Of a DNA stretch of 64,000 bases, positions 50,605 through 58,008 are shown in pieces. Numbering within the stretch: the first letter of the stretch is position 1; each line of letters opens with the position of its first letter. The notes under the pieces are model-generated. The model did not search any database. It had not been told where the DNA came from and saw only the letters and a program-made list of their open reading frames with translations. Source of the stretch: Bacillota bacterium. Its GTDB lineage: Bacteria; Bacillota; Clostridia; Lachnospirales; Lachnospiraceae. The stretch is taken from assembly GCA_023436225.1 (NCBI GenBank), contig JAEZKA010000098.1:6895-70894 (forward strand), given 5' to 3'. The position numbers were made by a program, and so were the translations under genes.

Positions 50605-51936
50605 CTATCCATTAATGCTTTTTGCCAGCAGCTGTGCCTGCTGTCTACAATCCGCCATTGCCTTCGCTTCATCTATATAAAGAAGCTCTCTATCCTTCAT
50701 CAGCACCTTACCATTAATCATGGTGGTTACCACCTTACTACCATTCATTCCAAACAGCATATGACTATTGATATTATCGGCGGTAAGCGGTGTAAGAGGA
50801 TCATAATCGGCTACGATTATATCGGCACCATAGCCTTCCCTCAGTACCCCCAGTGGTGTATCAAAATAACGATTTGCTATCTTTGCATTGCTCTCAAACA
50901 GCATTGCGGGAACCTCACCCCAGGCTGCTGTTGCATCGCATAAATGATGTTTATGTAATATATTTGCTACCTTATAAGATTCAAACATGTCGTTGGTATA
51001 TCCGTCAGTACCCAGGCCTGTCAAAATACCGCGATGATAGATCTCCATCGTAGGAGGACAGCCACAAGCATTACCCATGTTGGATTCCGGATTATGAACC
51101 ACCATCGTATCCGTCTCCTTAAGAAGCTCCATCTCCTGGCCATTGACATAGATACAATGAGCTGCTATGGTCTTTGGACCGAGAATCCCTTCGTCCATTA
51201 GGCGATTTACAATTCGTTTACCATGATTCTTTAGGGAAGCATGCAAATCCTCGATCCCCTCTGCCACGTGAATATGATAACCAACCGACTCCGGTGTGTT
51301 CTCCCTGCAATACGCAAAGGTCTTATCAGAAATGGTAAAGGCTGCATGCATACCCATCATACCTTTTAACATATCATCTGTCTGCTTCGCTGCAAAATGA
51401 ATAAAATCTGAATTTTCCTTTACCCCGGCTCTCATCTTGTCCTCACCGTCACGGTCAGACACCTCATAACACAGACAGGTACGAACCCCCAAATCCTTTG
51501 CTGCGTCTGCGATAGTAAATAAGCTGTTCCCGATACTGCCAAAGCTTGCATGGTGATCAAATACAGTGGTCACACCATTCTTAATACAATCTATATAGGT
51601 TGCAATGGCACTCTGCTTTGTCTGCTCCAGAGTTAGATGGCGGTCAATATTCCACCATAGACCATCCAAAATATCAAGGAAGCCCTTCGGATTATAATTG
51701 TTAATGGATAACCCTCTAGCCATAGCGCTGTAGATATGATTATGAGTGTTGATGAGGCCTGGCATAATCAGGCCGCCCTTTGCATCCACCCAATCCGCCT
51801 CAGGATATTCTCCTCTCAGCACCTCCGTGTTCCCTACCTTCACAATACGAGTTCCCTCTACAAGAACAGCACCGTTCTCAATAAGAGGTATGTCCTTATC
51901 TCTGGTTATTACTCTACCATTACCAATCAGTATCAT
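50605..51936 (-). CDS. ssnA: SsnA-like aminohydrolase
   Basis: About 443 residues in the amidohydrolase superfamily: GLINTHNHIYSAMARG, then GYHIHVAEG, AAHCIYVN and GTDGYTNDMFE carry the metal-binding and catalytic His/Asp residues. SsnA is close to guanine and other purine deaminases and is found with ygfK, so it probably deaminates a purine or ring-opened intermediate. ATG 51936 follows AAAGGAG; the frame reaches 51954. It is the first gene of the leftward arm, and ygfK starts 12 bases after its stop. Confidence 0.92.
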   Translation of the reverse strand: MILIGNGRVITRDKDIPLIENGAVLVEGTRIVKVGNTEVLRGEYPEADWVDAKGGLIMPGLINTHNHIYSAMARGLSINNYNPKGFLDILDGLWWNIDRHLTLEQTKQSAIATYIDCIKNGVTTVFDHHASFGSIGNSLFTIADAAKDLGVRTCLCYEVSDRDGEDKMRAGVKENSDFIHFAAKQTDDMLKGMMGMHAAFTISDKTFAYCRENTPESVGYHIHVAEGIEDLHASLKNHGKRIVNRLMDEGILGPKTIAAHCIYVNGQEMELLKETDTMVVHNPESNMGNACGCPPTMEIYHRGILTGLGTDGYTNDMFESYKVANILHKHHLCDATAAWGEVPAMLFESNAKIANRYFDTPLGVLREGYGADIIVADYDPLTPLTADNINSHMLFGMNGSKVVTTMINGKVLMKDRELLYIDEAKAMADCRQQAQLLAKSING

Positions 51937-52259
51937 ACTTGACTCCTTTCTCACTGTAGCATTCGCCTTTTCAGGAACTAAATCCCATTTTTCTCTAAAA
52001 GTTTTATAAGCTGTATAAATTGTTGCATTGTTTGACTAATCAATCTAATAATATTTTAAAAAAAATAAATTTTAACAAGCTATAATTTAACTATTTTAAT
52101 ATAATTATACGTTTTCAACAATAAATAGCCTGCTATTTTATACAAAATGTACTATTTGTGATATACTATCTTATACTATAATAGTTTATCACCAACATAA
52201 TGTAAAATCAAATGAAATTATAAAAAAATCAAAAATTTTATAATTTACAGAAAAATATA

Positions 52260-52287
52260 TTGATTTTTTATTTTAATATGCTATGAT
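52260..52287 (+). promoter_or_regulatory. Possible promoter of the ygeX arm
   Basis: TTGATT (52260-52265), a 16-base spacer and TATGAT (52282-52287). Confidence 0.45.
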
Positions 52288-52486
52288 GAATCATATGATA
52301 TACAGCTTTAGAATAATTGTACATAAGCATCCTGCATTGAAGATATTTGTAAAGATTTTATTAGACTAATGAGCAAATTAGCCTGCTTCATCAGCTTTGT
52401 GTAGGATGTATTCTTTGTTTGATTGCATTGGCAGGATCAGCATCTCGCGGCAAGATTTCTAATGCTCCTCCATCCGCAGTGGTGCG

Positions 52487-52510
52487 AATATGTCAGCATT
52501 CCGACATATT
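52487..52510. promoter_or_regulatory. Dyad AATATGTC-N8-GACATATT upstream of ygeX
   Basis: A perfect 8-bp inverted repeat lies 41 bases before ygeX. It could be a repressor operator, for example of the TetR protein in the cluster, or a small hairpin near the ribosome binding site. Confidence 0.4.
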
Positions 52511-52550
52511 GTTCATTAGAAAAATGTTATTACATATCTAGGAGGTAACC

Positions 52551-53759
52551 ATGGATAAGATTAAATGGATTAAGAACACCATGCCAAAAACCGCCGATCT
52601 GAGTCTTAAGGTTATGGATGAATCAGAAGTTAAGAAAGCTCGAGGTTTTCACCAAACCATTCCCGGCTATGAACGCACTCCCCTAGCAAATCTAAATCAT
52701 ATGGCTTCCTATTTGGGACTTAAGGAGCTTTATGTCAAGGATGAATCTTACCGCTTTGGCCTAAACGCCTTTAAGGTACTGGGAGGTTCCTTTGCTATGG
52801 CGCGTTACATTGCACAGAAGACAAATAGGGATGTATCGGAGCTTGATTTTGAGACATTAACCAGCGATAAGCTTAGAGAGGAATTTGGTCAGGCTACATT
52901 CTTTACTGCTACAGACGGAAATCATGGTCGAGGCGTTGCCTGGGCAGCAAATCGATTAAAGCAAAAAGCGGTTGTATATATGCCAAAGGGGTCTACCCAG
53001 ACAAGACTGGATAACATTAAGGCGGAAGGTGCTACTGCTACCATTGAAGAAGTTAATTATGACGAATGTGTTCGTATGGCTGCCGCTGCAGCTGCCAATA
53101 CTCCGAATGGAGTAGTAGTACAAGATACTGCCTGGGAAGGTTATGAAGAGATCCCTTCCTGGATTATGCAGGGCTACGGTACGATGGCGATGGAAGCCAG
53201 CGATCAGCTGAAAGAGCTGGGAACCGATTGCCCGACCCATGTATTTGTTCAAGCCGGCGTAGGATCCTTAGCAGGGGCTGTACAAGGTTATTTTGCTAAC
53301 ATGTATCCTGAAAATCCTCCAACTGTAGTGGTTGTAGAAGCCGACGCGGCTGCTTGTCTCTATAAGGGTGCTGTTGCAGGTGACGGCAAAGAATACTATG
53401 TAGACGGTGATATGCAAACCATCATGGCAGGTCTTGCCTGTGGTGAACCGAATACCATTTCCTGGGATATCCTAAAGAATCACGTATCCATCTTTGTAGC
53501 TGCACCGGATTGGGTAGCTGCTAAAGCAATGAGAATGCTGAGTGCTCCGATTAAGGGGGATCCTCAGGTTGTATCCGGTGAGTCCGGTGCAGCTCCCTTT
53601 GGTGTATTAGTAGAAATTATGACAAACCCGGAACTCTCAGAGTTAAAGGAAGCGCTGAAGCTTGATGAGGACTCTAAGGTACTTCTCTTCTCAACAGAAG
53701 GTGATACCGATCCTGATCGATTCAAAGAGATCGTCTGGGACGGAAAAGACTACATGTAA
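52551..53759 (+). CDS. ygeX: Diaminopropionate ammonia-lyase (YgeX/DpaL)
   Basis: A PLP-dependent fold II enzyme that converts 2,3-diaminopropionate to pyruvate and two ammonia. About 402 residues: NAFKVLGGSF has the PLP lysine, TDGNHGRGVAWAANRL and the glycine loop QAGVGSLAGAV hold the cofactor phosphate, and VSGESGAAPFG is the late conserved motif. It matches YgeX in length and motifs. AGGAGGTAACC precedes the ATG. As the first gene of the rightward arm it would process a ring-derived diamino acid, making an imine that RidA can hydrolyse. Confidence 0.95.
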   Translation: MDKIKWIKNTMPKTADLSLKVMDESEVKKARGFHQTIPGYERTPLANLNHMASYLGLKELYVKDESYRFGLNAFKVLGGSFAMARYIAQKTNRDVSELDFETLTSDKLREEFGQATFFTATDGNHGRGVAWAANRLKQKAVVYMPKGSTQTRLDNIKAEGATATIEEVNYDECVRMAAAAAANTPNGVVVQDTAWEGYEEIPSWIMQGYGTMAMEASDQLKELGTDCPTHVFVQAGVGSLAGAVQGYFANMYPENPPTVVVVEADAAACLYKGAVAGDGKEYYVDGDMQTIMAGLACGEPNTISWDILKNHVSIFVAAPDWVAAKAMRMLSAPIKGDPQVVSGESGAAPFGVLVEIMTNPELSELKEALKLDEDSKVLLFSTEGDTDPDRFKEIVWDGKDYM

Positions 53760-53832
53760 ACGTAGTGAGCATAATGCGAGAAAATCACTCGCATCACATC
53801 TTGCTTGTAAGTAAATGATCGGAGTAAAGGAT

Positions 53833-53855
53833 TATGAACATTCCTTATGTTCATA
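53833..53855 (+). promoter_or_regulatory. Small hairpin before ygeY
   Basis: A perfect 9-bp inverted repeat (53833-53841 with 53847-53855) and 5-base loop lies just before the ygeY ribosome binding site, and a 7-bp one lies at 53774-53794. They may tune translation of ygeY. Confidence 0.4.
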
Positions 53856-53879
53856 GTACATAGAAGGAGGAAAGAAAGA

Positions 53880-55184
53880 ATGGATTTTGATAAGATCAAA
53901 CAGACATCGGAGAATTATTTACCCGAAATGACCAAGTTTCTTCGTGAATTGGTTGCTATACCCGGTGAAAGCTGTGGCGAAGAAGGCCATATCAAGCGCA
54001 TCGAAGCGGAAATGAAGGCCCTTGACTTCGATAAGGTCGTAATTGATCCTATGGGTAATGTGTTAGGTTATATGGGAACCGGCAAGACCTTAATTGGTTT
54101 TGATGCTCATATTGATACGGTTGGCATCGGTAACAGAGCCAACTGGAATTTTGATCCGTATGAAGGCTTTGAATCAGAGGATGAGATTGGCGGCCGTGGT
54201 ACTTCTGATCAGTTAGGCGGAATCGTATCCGCAGTATATGGCGCTAGAATCATGAAGGATCTTGGATTATTAAATGATAAATATACCGTATTGGTAACCG
54301 GTACCGTACAGGAAGAGGACTGCGATGGTCTTTGCTGGCAGTATATTATTAACGAAGATAAGGTTAGACCGGACTTCGTAGTATCCACCGAGCCTACCGA
54401 TGGTGGTATTTATCGCGGTCAGCGTGGACGTATGGAGATCCGCATTGATGTTCAGGGTGTTTCCTGTCATGGTTCCGCTCCCGAGCGTGGTGACAATGCC
54501 ATCTATAAAATGGCTGATATTCTCCAAAACGTTCGTGACCTCAATGAGAATGATGCATCCGAGGATAAGGAAATCAAAGGTCTGGTTAAGATGCTGGATG
54601 AGAAATTCAATCCCCTGTGGAAGGAAGCTCGTTTCTTAGGACGTGGTACCGTAACCACCTCCGAGATCTTCTTCACCTCACCCAGCCGCTGCGCAGTTGC
54701 CGATTCCTGTTCTGTTTCCCTGGATCGTCGTATGACAGCAGGTGAGACCTGGGAAAGCTGTTTAGATGAAATTCGTGCCCTTCCCTTTGTTAAGAAATAC
54801 AACGCAACCGTAAGTATGTATCAGTATGACAGACCAAGCTATACTAATCTTGTATATCCCATCGAATGCTACTTCCCGACCTGGGTTATTCCGGAGGATC
54901 ATGCGGTTACTAAGGCAATGGAAGAGGCTTACACCAATCTCTACGGAACTACCCGTAGTGGTAGCAAAGACGCAGATGCAATGAGAAAAGCTCGTCCTCT
55001 TACCGATAAATGGACCTTCTCCACTAACGGTGTTTCCATCATGGGACGTAACGGTATTCCTTGCATCGGCTTCGGACCCGGTGCTGAGGCACAGGCACAT
55101 GCTCCGAACGAGAAAACCTATAAGGAAGACTTAGTTAAGTGTGCAGCTGTTTATGCAGCACTTCCTACTCTGTATTGCAAATAA
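53880..55184 (+). CDS. ygeY: M20-family metallohydrolase YgeY
   Basis: About 434 residues with the M20 di-metal motifs GFDAHIDTVGIGN, GRGTSDQLGG and TVQEEDCDG, and a late GPGAEAQAHAPNE histidine region. It belongs to the ArgE/DapE group that removes acyl, carbamoyl or peptide groups from amino acids; here it may release diaminopropionate from a carbamoylated or ureido intermediate. ATG 53880 follows AGGAGG by 9 bases; the frame reaches 53847. It lies between ygeX and, after a foldback element, ygeW. Confidence 0.93.
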   Translation: MDFDKIKQTSENYLPEMTKFLRELVAIPGESCGEEGHIKRIEAEMKALDFDKVVIDPMGNVLGYMGTGKTLIGFDAHIDTVGIGNRANWNFDPYEGFESEDEIGGRGTSDQLGGIVSAVYGARIMKDLGLLNDKYTVLVTGTVQEEDCDGLCWQYIINEDKVRPDFVVSTEPTDGGIYRGQRGRMEIRIDVQGVSCHGSAPERGDNAIYKMADILQNVRDLNENDASEDKEIKGLVKMLDEKFNPLWKEARFLGRGTVTTSEIFFTSPSRCAVADSCSVSLDRRMTAGETWESCLDEIRALPFVKKYNATVSMYQYDRPSYTNLVYPIECYFPTWVIPEDHAVTKAMEEAYTNLYGTTRSGSKDADAMRKARPLTDKWTFSTNGVSIMGRNGIPCIGFGPGAEAQAHAPNEKTYKEDLVKCAAVYAALPTLYCK

Positions 55185-55198
55185 GCAAGATGTTTGTT

Positions 55199-55467
55199 TT
55201 GGAGTGTCAAATGCCAATTAATATAATAGTTTCGTCAATCTGCACCATTTCATAATCAGATTGTGTGATACAGAATATAATTCATTCGCAACACGCTCTC
55301 GCTTGGATGAAGTACGTAATGGTACATAAGGTCCTAAAATACAGGACCTAAGTACCAACGACTTCATACAGTTGCTCATCGAACTATATCCTGCATCACA
55401 CTCAAATTAAGGTATAGATGTGCAAATTGACGAATTTAAGTTCTTTCCATGGCTATTAACACTCCAA
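55199..55467. repeat. 269-bp full-length foldback element between ygeY and ygeW
   Basis: The ends TTGGAGTGT (55199-55207) and ACACTCCAA (55459-55467) are exact complements, and pairing continues inward through TTCGTCAATCTGCAC with GTGCAAATTGACGAA, GTGTGATACAG with CTGCATCACAC, TGAAG with CTTCA, and AAGGTCCT with AGGACCT at a centre near 55339. The left end matches the shorter copy at 46049. It holds no ORF, so it is a MITE-like or palindromic element inserted in the operon. It may affect ygeW expression by RNA structure. Confidence 0.8.
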
Positions 55468-55570
55468 TCAAGTTTTGGGATTACATTTTAACGACAAAGT
55501 AAGGTAGCAAAATAATCACATCAACGTGCGGACCAATACCGGACGCACGCAAATCGAAAAGGAGATATGT

Positions 55571-56761
55571 ATGAAGTTACAGGATTATATTGATAAGTTG
55601 AATAAGTTGAATTTCAAAGAGATGTACAACAATGATTTCTTATTAACCTGGGAGAAAACAGGAGATGAGCTTGAAGCTGTCTTCACAATCGCAGATGCAC
55701 TCCGTTATATGAGGGAGAACAATATCTCGACTAAGGTATTCGAGAGCGGTCTTGGCATCTCTATCTTCCGTGATAACTCCACCCGTACCCGCTTTTCCTT
55801 CGCATCCGCTTGTAACCTCTTAGGTCTTGAGGTACAGGACTTGGATGAAGGTAAATCCCAGATCGCTCATGGTGAGACTGTTCGTGAAACTGCAAACATG
55901 GTATCCTTCATGGCAGATGTAATCGGTATCCGTGATGATATGTATATCGGCAAGGGTAACACCTATATGAGAGAGGTATCCGAGGCTGTTAAATTAGGTA
56001 ATGAAGATGGAATTCTGGAGCAGAGACCTACCTTGGTTAATCTTCAGTGCGATATAGATCATCCCACTCAGTCCATGGCTGATATGCTACATATTATCCA
56101 TGAGTTTGGCGGTGTAGAGAATCTTAAGGGCAAGAAGATTGCAATGTCCTGGGCTTACTCTCCTTCTTACGGAAAGCCCTTATCCGTTCCTCAGGGTATC
56201 ATCGGTCTGATGACTCGTATGGGAATGGATGTTGTACTTGCTCATCCCGAAGGCTATGAGGTAATGGCCGAAGTAGAAGAAATTGCTAAGGAAAATGCAG
56301 CGAAATCCGGTGGCTCCTTCACCAAGACCAACAACATGGCAGAAGCATTCAAGGATGCTGATATCGTCTATCCTAAGAGCTGGGCTCCCTTCAAGGCAAT
56401 GGAGAAGCGTACTGAATTGTATGGCAATAATGACTTTGACGGCATCAAGGCTCTTGAGAAGGAATTATTAGCTCAGAATGCACAGCATAAGGACTGGGCA
56501 TGTACCGAAGAATTAATGAAGCTGACTAAGGATGGCAAGGCTCTTTATATGCATTGCTTACCTGCAGATATCACCGGCGTTAGCTGTAAAGAAGGCGAAG
56601 TTGATGCTTCTGTATTCGATCGCTACCGCAATCCTTTATACAAAGAAGCAAGCTACAAACCCTATATCATCGCTGCTATGATGTTCTTAAGCAAATTCGA
56701 GAATCCTCAGGCAGTGTTAAAGGCGCTGGAGGAGCGTTCCGTATCCAGAAAATTTGATTAA
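55571..56761 (+). CDS. ygeW: Knotted carbamoyltransferase YgeW
   Basis: About 396 residues of the aspartate/ornithine carbamoyltransferase fold. FRDNSTRTRFSFASA carries the carbamoyl-phosphate loop, QSMADMLHIIHEFGG and HCLPADITGVSC are conserved. The YgeW group has a knot and an unusual substrate, and with carbamate kinase it can run phosphorolytically to give carbamoyl phosphate. ATG 55571 follows AAGGAG; the frame reaches 55526. It is separated from ygeY by a foldback element of 269 bp and is followed 21 bases later by arcC. Confidence 0.94.
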   Translation: MKLQDYIDKLNKLNFKEMYNNDFLLTWEKTGDELEAVFTIADALRYMRENNISTKVFESGLGISIFRDNSTRTRFSFASACNLLGLEVQDLDEGKSQIAHGETVRETANMVSFMADVIGIRDDMYIGKGNTYMREVSEAVKLGNEDGILEQRPTLVNLQCDIDHPTQSMADMLHIIHEFGGVENLKGKKIAMSWAYSPSYGKPLSVPQGIIGLMTRMGMDVVLAHPEGYEVMAEVEEIAKENAAKSGGSFTKTNNMAEAFKDADIVYPKSWAPFKAMEKRTELYGNNDFDGIKALEKELLAQNAQHKDWACTEELMKLTKDGKALYMHCLPADITGVSCKEGEVDASVFDRYRNPLYKEASYKPYIIAAMMFLSKFENPQAVLKALEERSVSRKFD

Positions 56762-56782
56762 TTCGAAGGAGCGAATCGATTC

Positions 56783-57721
56783 ATGAAAAAGAGAATTGTA
56801 ATAGCGCTAGGCGGCAACGCTCTCGGCAATAATCTTCCCGAGCAGATGATCGCTGTGCAGAAGACCTCCAAAGCAATTGCAGACCTGATTGAAGAAGGTC
56901 ATGAGGTAGTTATTTCTCACGGAAACGGCCCCCAGGTCGGAATGATTAACCAGGCTATGGCGGAATACGGACGCAAGAATTCAGATCACCCTACCTTTAC
57001 TCCCCTGTCCGTCTGTGTTGCTATGAGCCAGGCATATATCGGATATGATTTACAGAACGCTCTCAAGGAAGAATTACTTAACCGAGGCATTCAGAAATCC
57101 GTTGCAACCGTAATCACCCAGGTACGTGTGGACGAAGCGGATCCCGCTTTCGAGAAGCCCACCAAGCCCATCGGTCACTTTATGAGTGCTGACGAGGCTG
57201 TACTGGCAAGAGAAAAAGGCTTTACGGTAGTTGAAGATAGTGGTAGAGGTTATCGAAGAGTTGTTGCATCTCCCCGTCCACAGGAAATTATAGAGATTAA
57301 TACCGTAAAGAGTCTATTAAATGCAGGAGAAATCGTTATTGCCGGCGGTGGTGGCGGTATCCCCGTAACCCGCATCGGAAACCATCTTAAGGGTGTCGGT
57401 GCTGTAATTGACAAAGATTTTGCCAGCTGTCTCATCGCAAAGGAGATTGATGCTGATGTATTCATCATCCTCACTGCGGTAGAGAAGGTAGCTATTAACT
57501 TCGGCAAACCCGATGTAAAATGGCTTGATGAAATCAATACCCGAGAAGCCTCCGAATACATAGAACAGGGTCATTTTGCTCCTGGCTCCATGCTTCCAAA
57601 GGTACAGGCAGCCATCGAATTTGCCTCCTCCAAACCGGGTCGGTCCGCTCTGATTACTCTACTCGAGAAAGCCAGAGATGGTATCAATGGTTTGACCGGA
57701 ACAGTAGTGGTGGATGAATAA
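56783..57721 (+). CDS. arcC: Carbamate kinase
   Basis: Forms ATP from ADP and carbamoyl phosphate. About 312 residues: IVIALGGNALGNN and VISHGNGPQVG bind the substrate and nucleotide, and later AGGGGGIPV and ILTAVEKVAINF complete the amino-acid-kinase fold. The ygeX-ygeY-ygeW-yqeA arrangement of Escherichia coli uses the same type of kinase (YqeA). Here it follows ygeW by 21 bases behind GAAGGAG, so energy would be recovered at the end of purine or ureide breakdown. A good terminator follows. Confidence 0.95.
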   Translation: MKKRIVIALGGNALGNNLPEQMIAVQKTSKAIADLIEEGHEVVISHGNGPQVGMINQAMAEYGRKNSDHPTFTPLSVCVAMSQAYIGYDLQNALKEELLNRGIQKSVATVITQVRVDEADPAFEKPTKPIGHFMSADEAVLAREKGFTVVEDSGRGYRRVVASPRPQEIIEINTVKSLLNAGEIVIAGGGGGIPVTRIGNHLKGVGAVIDKDFASCLIAKEIDADVFIILTAVEKVAINFGKPDVKWLDEINTREASEYIEQGHFAPGSMLPKVQAAIEFASSKPGRSALITLLEKARDGINGLTGTVVVDE

Positions 57722-57754
57722 AAAGTAAGTCCGAAGCTTTACTCCTTAAAGTAT

Positions 57755-57815
57755 AAAGGAAGCTGGGCAGAGGTTACCATTATTATGGTTAACCGCCTGA
57801 CCCGGCTTCCTTTTT
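57755..57815 (+). terminator. Terminator of the ygeX-arcC arm
   Basis: A long imperfect stem, AAAGGAAGC... at 57755-57778 with 57787-57810, is followed by five T residues. Confidence 0.85.
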
Positions 57816-58008
57816 ATGTGATAGTTATATCAACTTGATATGAGTTAGTGCCAGTCTGCTTAAACAGAACCACACTTATGAAATTTACCCGATTCTAATT
57901 CACTTTTGTATAGTTAACAGCATACCTCTTCCTGCTTAATAGCTAAGGTTTGATCGTATTGAGTGGATTACACCGTTCGGCTGAGATCAATATTACTTCA
58001 TAACTTTA

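Larger units (their letters stand above)
51937..52550. other. 614-bp divergent regulatory region of the purine cluster
   Basis: The left half is very AT-rich and probably carries the leftward promoter. The right half is less AT-rich and likely a leader of about 260 bases for ygeX. That leader holds a distant pair CATCCTGCA (52328-52336) with TGTAGGATG (52400-52408) and a perfect 8-bp dyad at 52487-52510. I see no purine or xanthine riboswitch consensus and no usable reading frame. Confidence 0.5.

Noticed and set aside
51937..52550. Purine or xanthine riboswitch
   Set aside because: The conserved loop sequences known for purine riboswitches were not found in the leader, although other structure is possible.
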